Source: BS750m-G77 sp043797735
GTDB taxonomy: Bacteria > Omnitrophota > Gorgyraeia > Gygaellales > Profunditerraquicolaceae
Direction of reading: 5' to 3'
Assembly: GCA_043797735.1 (NCBI GenBank)
Contig: JAZDPH010000010.1
Coordinates: forward strand, 1 to 22,525
Length of the DNA: 22,525 bases
The notes beneath the pieces are model-generated. The model made no database searches, had not been told where the DNA came from, and saw nothing but the letters and a program-made list of their open reading frames with translations. How positions within the stretch are numbered: the stretch's first letter is position 1; every line of letters starts with the position of its first letter. This document shows, in pieces, positions 16,375 to 22,525 of the stretch. Both the position numbers and the translations under genes were made by a program.

Positions 16375-16578
16375 ATGGCTAAGATAAGAATCGACCGCGA
16401 AAAGTGTAAAGGGTGCCTGCTTTGTGTCGGCGCCTGCCCGAAGGGGTTAATTGCCGTAGATAAAAAATTGAATGCCCGGGGGGTATTTCCGGCGAAATTC
16501 AAGAGCAGCGCCGGCTGCCTGAGCTGCTCTATGTGCGCATTCATCTGCCCGGATTGTTGTATAGAAGTATATAAATAG
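16375..16578 (+). CDS. korD: 2-oxoacid:ferredoxin oxidoreductase, delta (ferredoxin-like) subunit
   Basis: A 67-residue 2[4Fe-4S] ferredoxin domain. The first cluster motif uses Cys11, Cys14, Cys17 and Cys21 (CKGCLLCVGACP). The second uses Cys48, Cys51, Cys54 and Cys58 (CLSCSMCAFICP). The longer gap between clusters is usual for the delta subunit of KorDABC/VorDABC enzymes. It would pass electrons from the oxidative decarboxylation site to free ferredoxin. It is the first gene of the delta-alpha-beta-gamma set. No Shine-Dalgarno sequence is evident; the start codon lies just after a strong hairpin. Confidence 0.9.
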   Translation: MAKIRIDREKCKGCLLCVGACPKGLIAVDKKLNARGVFPAKFKSSAGCLSCSMCAFICPDCCIEVYK

Positions 16579-16579
16579 T

Positions 16580-16691
16580 GTAAAGCGTAAAGTTAAAAGC
16601 GTAAAGTTAAAGTGAAAAGTTTAAAGTTTTTTAAAAAGTTTTAAATTTTAAGTTTTAGTTTTGCGCTTTACGCTTTGAATTTTGAGTTAAA
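16580..16691. repeat. AT-rich palindrome with 7-bp units between korD and korA
   Basis: AAAGCGTAAAG occurs at 16582-16592 and 16596-16606, exactly 14 bases (two units of 7) apart, and its complement CTTTACGCTTT is at 16666-16676. The right arm, read as complement, continues in 7-mers of the type CAAAATT and TAAAGCG. It fills the spacer and reaches the start codon of the next gene, leaving no Shine-Dalgarno sequence. Confidence 0.75.
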
Positions 16692-16693
16692 AG

Positions 16694-17794
16694 ATGAGCA
16701 TAACAAAGGTATTAATGGCTGGCAATGAAGCGATTGCCGCAGGAGCTATCCGGGCGGGGTGCCGCTTTTATGCCGGCTATCCCATTACTCCGCAGAATGA
16801 GTTAATCGCATACCTGGCAAAACATATGCCGCAGGCAAAGGGGGTTTTTATCCAGGCCGAGTCCGAGGTTTCCGCCATAAATATGGTTTTTGGCGCCGCA
16901 GCGGCCGGGGTAAGAGCAATGACCTCTTCCTCCAGCCCCGGGATAAGTCTTAAGCAGGAGGGCATTTCTTATATTGCCGGCGCGGAATTACCGGCAGTAG
17001 TAGTAAACATTATGCGTGGCGGCCCGGGCCTGGGCAATATTTCTCCGTCGCAGGCAGATTATTTTCAGGCTACCCGCGGCGGCGGGCACGGCGGGTACCG
17101 CTGTATAGTGTTGGCGCCCGCTTGCGTGCAGGAGGCATACGACTTAATGAGCCTAGCCTTTACGCTGGCGGACAGATACAGGATGCCCTCGCTGGTATTG
17201 GGGGACGGCATGCTCGGGCAGATGATGGAGCCGGTGTTTTTTACAGAGGACAGAGGACAGAGGACAGAGGACAGAAAAAATCTGACTTCTGATATCTGTC
17301 TTCTGACATCTGAAAAGAAGTGGGCGTTGACGGGTTGTAAAGGGCGGAAGCCGAATGTAATAAAGTCATTTTATATGAAAGAGGGGGATTTAGAGAAATT
17401 CAACCTTAGCCTGCAGGCAAAATACAAGACAATTAAAGCAAAAGAACAACGCTATGATTCATTATTTTTAGAGGATGCTGAGATTATATTGGTCGCCTAC
17501 GGGACGATGGCCAGGATCGCAAAGGCCGTAGTAACCAAGTTAAGAGAGGGTGGGAAAAAAGCCGGCCTTATCCGGCCCATTACCCTCTGGCCTTTTCCCG
17601 AAGAGATATTTACGGTTATTAAACGCAAGGGGCGCAGGGTAAAGTTTTTGGCGGTAGAGATGTCATATGGGCAGATGGTTGAGGATGTGAAGCTTGCGGT
17701 CGGCGGTAAAGCACCGGTAGATTTTTTGGGGCGTTCCGGCGGAGGGATACCGACGGAGGAAGAAATTATGCGGAGCGTAATGCGGTTACGGTAA
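16694..17794 (+). CDS. korA: 2-oxoacid:ferredoxin oxidoreductase, alpha subunit (KorA/VorB type)
   Basis: The 366-residue alpha chain carries the pyrimidine-binding half of the ThDP site and its C-terminal domain. Family blocks include GNEAIAAGAIRAGCRFYAGY, then PITPQNE, TSSSSPGISLKQEGISY, GGPGLGNISPSQADYFQ and LGDGMLGQMMEPV. The C-terminal VEMSYGQMVEDV block is complete. Sequence feel is closest to proteins annotated VorB (3-methyl-2-oxobutanoate) or KorA (2-oxoglutarate), and the substrate cannot be fixed by eye. Residues 184-207 are an abnormal insert (TEDRGQR, TEDRKNL and similar) encoded by a repeat palindrome, placed in the linker after the N-terminal domain. The frame remains open on both sides, so the gene is probably functional. 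Confidence 0.9.
   Translation: MSITKVLMAGNEAIAAGAIRAGCRFYAGYPITPQNELIAYLAKHMPQAKGVFIQAESEVSAINMVFGAAAAGVRAMTSSSSPGISLKQEGISYIAGAELPAVVVNIMRGGPGLGNISPSQADYFQATRGGGHGGYRCIVLAPACVQEAYDLMSLAFTLADRYRMPSLVLGDGMLGQMMEPVFFTEDRGQRTEDRKNLTSDICLLTSEKKWALTGCKGRKPNVIKSFYMKEGDLEKFNLSLQAKYKTIKAKEQRYDSLFLEDAEIILVAYGTMARIAKAVVTKLREGGKKAGLIRPITLWPFPEEIFTVIKRKGRRVKFLAVEMSYGQMVEDVKLAVGGKAPVDFLGRSGGGIPTEEEIMRSVMRLR
17243..17314. repeat. 7-bp-unit palindrome inside korA
   Basis: The left arm is ACAGAGG repeated three times plus ACAGA. After a short A-run, the right arm, read as complement, is a series of TCAGAAG-like 7-mers. It is 72 bases long (24 codons) and keeps the frame. Because three 7-mers equal seven codons, the encoded peptide repeats every seven residues (TEDRGQR, TEDRKNL). 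Confidence 0.85.
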
Positions 17795-17907
17795 CGAAGC
17801 CCGTATCGGTTAGGTCAAAGGGTTACGGCAAACAATAAGAAAGCCCTAACCTTAACCGATAGACGAAACGGGCATCGTAACCCTAACCGAATACCTAACC
17901 AAGATTA
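17795..17907. repeat. Compound palindrome of TAACC-type units between korA and korB
   Basis: GCCCGT (17799-17804) pairs with ACGGGC (17868-17873), ATCGGTTA (17805-17812) with TAACCGAT (17853-17860), and GGGTTACG (17820-17827) with CGTAACCC (17876-17883). Units of about 7 bases such as CCCTAAC recur. It occupies the whole spacer up to the korB start. Confidence 0.75.
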
Positions 17908-17913
17908 TTGTTA

Positions 17914-18642
17914 ATGAAAAAGATATTCAGTCGCCCAAAATCACTAAGGGATGTAGATACGCATTACTGCCCGGGCTGCGGCCACGGCATAGCCCACAGG
18001 CTTATCGCCGAAGTCATTGACGAACTGGGTATAAGGCAGAGGGTAGTGGGTGTCGCGCCCGTAGGGTGCGCGGTTATCGCCTATGATTACTGGGATTTTG
18101 ACTGTTGTGAGGCTTCTCACGGCAGGGCGCTGGCAGTGGCAACGGCGATAAAAAGGCTAAGCCCCAAAAATATCGTTTTTACTTATCAAGGCGACGGAGA
18201 TTTAGCGGCCATTGGCACGGCAGAAACTATACATGCGGCTAACCGCGGGGAGAATTTAACGGTAATATTCATAAACAATGCCCTTTACGGCATGACCGGC
18301 GGCCAGATGGCGCCTACGACTTTGCTGGGGCAGAAGACCGCCACTACTCCGGAAGGCAGAGTAACTGGCTTAGAGGGTTGGCCATTGAAGATTTCGGAGA
18401 TGCTGGCGTTATTGCCGGGAACAAGATTTATTGAACGCACATCCCTGCATTCGCCGCAGGAGGTTATTAAGACAAAGAGGGCCATAAAAGAGGCCTTCCG
18501 GAATCAAGCGGATAATATCGGCTTTTCTCTGGTTGAGATTTTATCGCCCTGTCCGACTTATCTGGGGCTATCGCCTAAAAAATCGCTTGATTGGATAAAA
18601 GAGAAGATGGCAGGAGAATTTCCATTGGGAAGAATAAAGTAA
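17914..18642 (+). CDS. korB: 2-oxoacid:ferredoxin oxidoreductase, beta subunit (ThDP-binding)
   Basis: The 242-residue beta chain binds the diphosphate end of ThDP and, in the family, a proximal Fe-S cluster. Motifs are YCPGCGHGIAHRLI (residues about 21-34), VAPVGCAV, the ThDP/Mg signature GDGDLAAIG...NNALYGMTGGQ, and a conserved C-terminal SPCPTYLG. The ATG at 17914 is chosen over an in-frame TTG at 17908; neither has a good Shine-Dalgarno sequence. It lies between the alpha and gamma genes, with repeat hairpins on both sides. Confidence 0.93.
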   Translation: MKKIFSRPKSLRDVDTHYCPGCGHGIAHRLIAEVIDELGIRQRVVGVAPVGCAVIAYDYWDFDCCEASHGRALAVATAIKRLSPKNIVFTYQGDGDLAAIGTAETIHAANRGENLTVIFINNALYGMTGGQMAPTTLLGQKTATTPEGRVTGLEGWPLKISEMLALLPGTRFIERTSLHSPQEVIKTKRAIKEAFRNQADNIGFSLVEILSPCPTYLGLSPKKSLDWIKEKMAGEFPLGRIK

Positions 18643-18692
18643 CCCCACACTTCCGTGTGGGGAATGTGGATACTGCAGGCGGGAGCCTGTAG
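18643..18692 (+). repeat. Two hairpins between korB and korC
   Basis: CCCCACAC (18643-18650), loop TTCC, GTGTGGGG (18655-18662) is a perfect 8-bp stem starting directly after the korB stop. A second stem, CTGCAGGC (18673-18680) with GCCTGTAG (18685-18692), follows around GGGA. No T-run follows, so they are not intrinsic terminators. They may guard the 3' end of the upstream message. Confidence 0.75.
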
Positions 18693-18700
18693 AGAGAGAT

Positions 18701-19258
18701 ATGACCGAAAAAATTATAATCGCCGGAGCCGGCGGGCAGGGAATTATGCTTTTAGGCAAGGTGCTTGCTATGGCCGCGATGAGAAAAGGGGAATTTGTTA
18801 CGGCGCTTCCCTCCTACGGCGCCGAAGTGCGCGGCGGCACGGCCCATTGCATGGTGGTTATCTCGGATCAGGAGATCGGCTCCCCCTATATTGAGGAGGC
18901 CGATACCCTTATAATTATGAACAGGCCGTCTCTGGAAAGGTTTAAAGCCAGGGCAAAAAATAAGGGCTTGTTTTTAATCAACAGCTCGCTGGCCTGCCTG
19001 TCCGGCAGGCAGGCAGGCAGGCCTTCCGGCAGGGGCATCCGCGTATTAGAATGCCCTTTTACAGATTTAGCGATAAAACTGGGGAATATAAAAGTAGCCA
19101 ATATGGTGGCGCTGGGTTTATTCTTATCACAGAGCAAGGATCTGGAGTTAAAAGATGCCCTTGGGGTTATTGCGGATATCGCTCCCGAGGATAAAAAAGG
19201 CTTAATAGACATTAATAAACGAGCCTTAGAGGAGGGGTTAAGTTATGGTTCGCGTTAG
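18701..19258 (+). CDS. korC: 2-oxoacid:ferredoxin oxidoreductase, gamma subunit
   Basis: The 185-residue gamma chain completes the heterotetramer and contacts CoA in related enzymes. Family features are IIIAGAGGQGIMLLGKVLA at the N-terminus, SYGAEVRGGTAHCMVVIS, and the C-terminal GNIKVANMVALG block. Residues about 98-113 (ACLSGRQAGRPSGR) are an unusual insert encoded by a GGCA-repeat palindrome, between INSSL and the VLECPFTDLA strand. The frame is intact. The final 14 bases overlap gltX, so translation of the two is likely coupled. Confidence 0.92.
   Translation: MTEKIIIAGAGGQGIMLLGKVLAMAAMRKGEFVTALPSYGAEVRGGTAHCMVVISDQEIGSPYIEEADTLIIMNRPSLERFKARAKNKGLFLINSSLACLSGRQAGRPSGRGIRVLECPFTDLAIKLGNIKVANMVALGLFLSQSKDLELKDALGVIADIAPEDKKGLIDINKRALEEGLSYGSR
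18992..19037. repeat. 4-bp-unit palindrome inside korC
   Basis: GCCTGCCTG (18992-19000) is followed by TCC and GGCAGGCAGGCAGGCAG (19004-19020), then GCCTTCCGGCAGGGGC. The arms are tandem CCTG and CAGG units, complementary to one another. The element is translated in frame as an insert rich in Gly, Arg and Gln. Confidence 0.75.
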
Positions 19259-20543
19259 GTTTGCTCCCTCGCCAACCGGCAGCCTGCATATTGGCGGCGC
19301 GCGCACCTGCTTGTTTAACTGGCTTTACGCGCGGGCATTAAACGGCAGGTTTATTTTAAGGATAGAGGATAGCGATAAACTGCGTTCAAAAAAAGAACAC
19401 CTGGATGAAATCCTGGATAGCCTTGGCTGGCTTGGGTTTAAGTGGGATGAGATTTATTACCAAAGCCAGAGGTTGGCCGTCTACAGGGAATACGCCGAAA
19501 AATTGTTGCAGTCGGAGGCGGCTTATATTGAAAGGTCCGAAGAAGGCAAAGAGGCGGTTATTTTCAGGGTCAAGCCGCAAAAGATCACAATAAAGGATTT
19601 AATCCGCGGAGAGATTGAATTTCAAGCTGAGTCCATTAAGGACCAGGTGCTCATAAAATCCGACGGGACGCCCACTTACAATTTTGCCTGCGTGGTGGAT
19701 GATGCCTCTATGAATATCACGCATGTCATAAGAGGCGACGACCACATCTCCAATACCCCCAAGCAGATTCTTTTGTATAATGCCCTGGGATTCTCTGTGC
19801 CTGAATTTGCGCACCTGCCGTTAATATTGGGTGCTGAAGGCGGCAGGCTTTCTAAAAGGACAGGGGCGACGGCTATCAGCGACTACCGTAAAATGGGGTA
19901 TTTGCCCGCGGCTTTGGTAAATTACCTTTTGCTGCTGAGCTGGTCGCCGGGGGCAAACCGCGAAATTATCGGCATCAAGGAGGCAGTCAAAATCTTTGAC
20001 ATCAAGGGCGTCAATAAGTCCGCCGCCACCTTTGACTTGAATAAACTGAACTGGCTTAACAATCAGTACCTTAAAAAAGAGGACGCCGAGATACTCGTTG
20101 ACGCGGTAATCCCCCTCTTAATAGAAAAAGAATATATCGCTAAAGATAATTTTGATAGAGATTATATAGTTTCTCTGGTAAAATTATTCCAGGCCCGGCT
20201 TACAACGGTAAATGACTTTGCGGAATGGGCGGATTTCTTTTTTGTGCAGGATATTCAGATAGACCCTAAGGCGCAAGAAAAGTATCTTGGTACCGATTTA
20301 TCCAAAGAGTTTGCGATGTTCATCCAGAGGCTGGATGCGCTGGGTAAGTTTGAGGTAGAAACAATTGAGGCTGCCTTTCGCAGTATGGTTTGCGAATTGG
20401 GCATAGAGGCAAAGGTGTTAATTCATCCTGTCCGCGTCGCCCTTACCGGCAAGACCGTCGGGCCCGGATTATTTGAAGTAATTTATTATTTAGGCCGGCA
20501 GCGTACAAAGGAAAGGCTGGAGAGATTTATCAGAAAGGAGTAA
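19245..20543 (+). CDS. gltX: Glutamate--tRNA ligase (short form)
   Basis: Class I synthetase attaching glutamate to tRNA-Glu, and in many bacteria also to tRNA-Gln for later amidation. Signature SPTGSLHIGGART (HIGH motif at residues 15-18) and LSKRTGA (KMSKS-like, about residue 203) are present, with DGTPTYNFACVVDD and HVIRGDDHISNTPKQ. The length is 432 residues, shorter than the usual 470-490. The segment after EAAYIER normally contains CYC and a YDGRC-type zinc-binding stretch; here it passes straight to AVIFRVKP, about 40 residues short. The C-terminal anticodon-binding helices are present. GGAGGGG precedes the ATG, which overlaps korC by 14 bases. Confidence 0.94.
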   Translation: MVRVRFAPSPTGSLHIGGARTCLFNWLYARALNGRFILRIEDSDKLRSKKEHLDEILDSLGWLGFKWDEIYYQSQRLAVYREYAEKLLQSEAAYIERSEEGKEAVIFRVKPQKITIKDLIRGEIEFQAESIKDQVLIKSDGTPTYNFACVVDDASMNITHVIRGDDHISNTPKQILLYNALGFSVPEFAHLPLILGAEGGRLSKRTGATAISDYRKMGYLPAALVNYLLLLSWSPGANREIIGIKEAVKIFDIKGVNKSAATFDLNKLNWLNNQYLKKEDAEILVDAVIPLLIEKEYIAKDNFDRDYIVSLVKLFQARLTTVNDFAEWADFFFVQDIQIDPKAQEKYLGTDLSKEFAMFIQRLDALGKFEVETIEAAFRSMVCELGIEAKVLIHPVRVALTGKTVGPGLFEVIYYLGRQRTKERLERFIRKE

Positions 20544-20546
20544 GAG

Positions 20547-20744
20547 ATGCGCAGTCTAATAACGGCGATAGGGGTGTTATTGATTGGGGCGGTTTTAATA
20601 AGCGGGTGTGAGACAGCCGCCGGCGCAGCCAAAGGCATCGCTTACACCGCCGAAGGCGCGGGCAAAGATACTGTCAACATAGTAGGCGGAACCGGAGGCG
20701 TATTAATGAAATTGGATAACTGGATGCGGGAAAATCTCTGGTGA
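20547..20744 (+). CDS. Small lipoprotein, entericidin-like
   Basis: A 65-residue protein with a short signal peptide (MRSLITAIGVLLIGAVLISGC) whose lipobox LISGC predicts lipidation at Cys21. The mature part is about 45 residues, with a Gly/Ala-rich amphipathic-looking stretch (GAAKGIAYTAEGAGKD) and a C-terminal LDNWMRENLW. It resembles entericidin-type small lipoproteins only loosely, so the function is open. AGGAG lies directly upstream. The antiporter GTG overlaps its TGA by four bases, suggesting coupling of the two membrane proteins. Confidence 0.72.
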   Translation: MRSLITAIGVLLIGAVLISGCETAAGAAKGIAYTAEGAGKDTVNIVGGTGGVLMKLDNWMRENLW

Positions 20745-22441
20745 TAATTCTTAGTAATATTTTATCTAAAATATCGACATTCCACCTGAATATATTATTT
20801 CTTCTGGGCCTGGCCTTGTTCGGGGGGACTGTCGGCGGCCGCATCTTTCAGAAGCTGCGCATCCCGCAGGTAGTCGGCTATATTGCGATAGGGATTATAA
20901 TCGGGGAGTCCGGGGCAAGGGTGGTCAGCCGCGATATTATTTTGGCCCTGCAGCCGTTTAATTATTTTGCTTTGGGCCTAATCGGCTTTATGGTCGGCGG
21001 AGAGCTGAAGAAAGAGGTCTTTGTCAAATACGGCAAGCAGTTTATGACTATCTTGTTATGCGAAGGCGTTACTCCTTTTATAATCGTTTCATTAATTACA
21101 GGCGTCGTCGGAACATTTTTACTGGGTGATTGGAGGATTGCCTGGGCGCTGGCCTTATTATTAGGGGCGATATCATCTGCGACTGACCCGGCTACTTCTA
21201 CGGAGGTATTAAGGGAGTATAAAACCAGAGGCCCCCTGACCCAGGCTATTTTAAGCATCGTTGCCTTAGATGACGGCCTGGCGATTTTACTTTTTGTAAT
21301 AGCATCGAGCGTGGCAGGAAGTTTAAGCGGAAACATACACAGCGGCCTGTTAAAAAGCCTTATTAATCCCATATATGAAATCGGCGGCTCCATTATTGTG
21401 GGCGCAATAACCGGGCTGGTTTTTAGTAAAATTATCAGCAGGTATTCGGAAAAAGGAAGGCTGCTTGCCTTTTCTATAGGGACGGTTCTTTTGGTTACGG
21501 GCTTATCCCTGGCTTTAAAAATTGAACTTTTGCTGACTGCTATGACCGCCGGGGTAGTTGTGGTGAACCTGGCCCCCCGCAGGAGTAAAGATATATTTGA
21601 GCTCATCGGCGGCTTCACCCCGCCCATATATGTTTTATTCTTTGTTTTTATCGGAGCCAAATTAAACTTCCAGAATCTTACTCTGGCTACAGGTATTTTA
21701 GTGATTATCTATATTTTTGGAACAATGTTTGGCAAGGCTGCGGGCGCGCGCTTAGGGGCGGTTATATCCGGAGCCCCGGAGTCAGTCAAGAAATACCTGC
21801 CGCTGGGGTTATTCAGCCAGGCCGGCGTGGCTATCGGATTATCCATTTTAGCCACCCAGTATTTTCCCGGAGAGATCGGTAACTCCCTGGTGGTTATTAT
21901 TACCGCGACCACCTTTATCTTACAGTTGGTAGGGCCTTATTTTGTTAAGGTTGCCGTTACCCGGGCCGGTGAGGTAGGGTTAAATATTACCGAAGAGGAT
22001 ATCATTGAAGCCAGTAAAGCCGGGGAGTTAATGGATAAAAATACCCCGGTTATCTATAAGGCTACCCCGCTTTCTAAAATCCTTGAGATTTTCAGCAAGA
22101 GCCCTAATTTATACTATCCGGTTATTGATCAAGAGAAGAACCTGCTCGGCATTATAACCGTGGATAACATTAAAAATATTTTTAACGAAACCAGCCTCAG
22201 CAGTTTCCTGCTGGCCGACGACCTGATGGAGCCTGTTATAGCTAAGGTCAGGCCAGAGACCCCGATGAAAGAGGTTCAGGAGCTTCTGGACAGGCATAAT
22301 CTGGAATGCCTGCCTGTGGCCGGTGAGGATAATAAACTGGCGGGTTTTATTGAAAGAAGGGGCCTGGATAAGGCCATCTCCACTAAAATTATAGAGTTAA
22401 GGGAGAAGTCTGATTCGCTTGAGCAGAAATTAAACGGTTAA
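20741..22441 (+). CDS. CPA-family cation/proton antiporter with C-terminal CBS domains
   Basis: 566 residues. Residues about 15-410 form a dozen hydrophobic helices typical of monovalent cation:proton antiporters (Na+ or K+/H+). The exchange motifs SSATDPATSTEV (about residues 146-157) and VALDDGLAILLF (about 175-186, with paired Asp) suggest a CPA2-like, possibly electrogenic exchanger. Residues about 430-550 carry two CBS repeats (YPVIDQEKNLLGIITVDNI and LECLPVAGEDNKLAGFIER), which usually bind adenine nucleotides and gate transport. A short charged helix ends the protein. The GTG start is inferred from the GTGA overlap with the lipoprotein gene; the next ATG would remove part of the first helices. 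The ion is not determinable here. Confidence 0.9.
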   Translation: MIILSNILSKISTFHLNILFLLGLALFGGTVGGRIFQKLRIPQVVGYIAIGIIIGESGARVVSRDIILALQPFNYFALGLIGFMVGGELKKEVFVKYGKQFMTILLCEGVTPFIIVSLITGVVGTFLLGDWRIAWALALLLGAISSATDPATSTEVLREYKTRGPLTQAILSIVALDDGLAILLFVIASSVAGSLSGNIHSGLLKSLINPIYEIGGSIIVGAITGLVFSKIISRYSEKGRLLAFSIGTVLLVTGLSLALKIELLLTAMTAGVVVVNLAPRRSKDIFELIGGFTPPIYVLFFVFIGAKLNFQNLTLATGILVIIYIFGTMFGKAAGARLGAVISGAPESVKKYLPLGLFSQAGVAIGLSILATQYFPGEIGNSLVVIITATTFILQLVGPYFVKVAVTRAGEVGLNITEEDIIEASKAGELMDKNTPVIYKATPLSKILEIFSKSPNLYYPVIDQEKNLLGIITVDNIKNIFNETSLSSFLLADDLMEPVIAKVRPETPMKEVQELLDRHNLECLPVAGEDNKLAGFIERRGLDKAISTKIIELREKSDSLEQKLNG

Positions 22442-22515
22442 TGCCCTCTCGGCTAATGGTAGGCCACTAGATTCTGGATCTAGCTATCATGGTTCGAATC
22501 CATGGGGGGCAACCA
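22442..22515 (+). tRNA. tRNA-Gln (anticodon CUG)
   Basis: The 74-base sequence folds as a complete cloverleaf. The acceptor stem is TGCCCTC with GGGGGCA (one T-G pair), the D arm GGC...GCC, the anticodon stem CTAGA/TCTAG around loop TTCTGGA (anticodon CTG at 34-36), and the T arm CATGG/CCATG around TTCGAAT. The discriminator A and CCA are encoded. It begins on the base after the antiporter stop codon, so it may be cut from the same transcript. CUG reads CAG; a UUG-reading tRNA must be elsewhere. Confidence 0.95.
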
Positions 22516-22525
22516 AATTTTGGCA

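Noticed and set aside
16580..16691. Intrinsic terminator between korD and korA
   Set aside because: The stem is AT-rich and long with no clean GC stem plus T-run, and the next gene belongs to the same enzyme.
17243..17314. Frameshift or pseudogene in korA
   Set aside because: The insert is exactly 24 codons and the conserved blocks on both sides are in the same frame.
17795..17907. CRISPR-like or telomere-like array (TAACC units)
   Set aside because: Units are degenerate, short and arranged as inverted arms, with no spacers and no cas genes.
20962..21660. Long antisense open frame (232 codons) opposite the antiporter
   Set aside because: It is the shadow of a hydrophobic coding gene; the product is Pro/Thr/Ser-rich without motifs.

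Overview
The window reads as a conserved core-genome stretch from an uncultivated anaerobic, probably diderm bacterium. My best guess is a candidate phylum such as Omnitrophota, but this is inference from gene content and cannot be proved here. The pointers are a four-subunit 2-oxoacid:ferredoxin oxidoreductase, a MetV-type folate/C1 protein, a lipoprotein, and many short hairpin-forming intergenic repeats. Every gene I can support lies on the + strand. There is no transposase, integrase, phage gene, CRISPR array or defence island.

Layout. 1-1758 is the 3' three quarters of pheT. 1759-2168 is the only long gene-free stretch; it holds a strong promoter, a 6S RNA candidate and two palindromes in front of rarA. 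2169-6922 carries rarA, a PilZ protein and a giant EF-G with a membrane anchor and coiled coil fused to its N-terminus. 6923-8660 has a promoter and a metV-iscU-fau operon. 8782-11198 is rny-ymdB (RNA turnover). 11205-16272 is a GH39-like exported protein, then xseA-xseB-dxs with overlapping ends. 16375-19258 encodes the delta, alpha, beta and gamma subunits of a KorDABC/VorDABC-type oxidoreductase, followed by an unusually short gltX. 20547-22441 has a small lipoprotein and a CPA-type cation/proton antiporter with CBS domains. A tRNA-Gln(CUG) gene abuts the antiporter stop codon.

How the genes work together. Translation (PheRS, GluRS, EF-G-like protein, tRNA-Gln), RNA turnover (RNase Y, YmdB), DNA maintenance (RarA, ExoVII), folate/C1 and Fe-S metabolism (MetV, IscU, Fau), isoprenoid synthesis (Dxs) and ferredoxin-linked 2-oxoacid metabolism are interleaved. 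IscU and the Fe-S-rich KorD fit an anaerobic metabolism built on ferredoxin.

Most unusual points. (1) A family of imperfect palindromes whose arms are degenerate short tandem repeats of 4-8 bp. The unit differs at each site but the design is the same. They fill several spacers and appear to have been absorbed in frame into the korA/vorB and korC genes and into the start and signal sequence of the GH39 gene. (2) EF-G fused to a membrane segment and coiled coil. (3) A GH39-like protein with Ala where the acid/base Glu is expected. (4) A GluRS lacking the segment that normally carries its zinc-binding subdomain.
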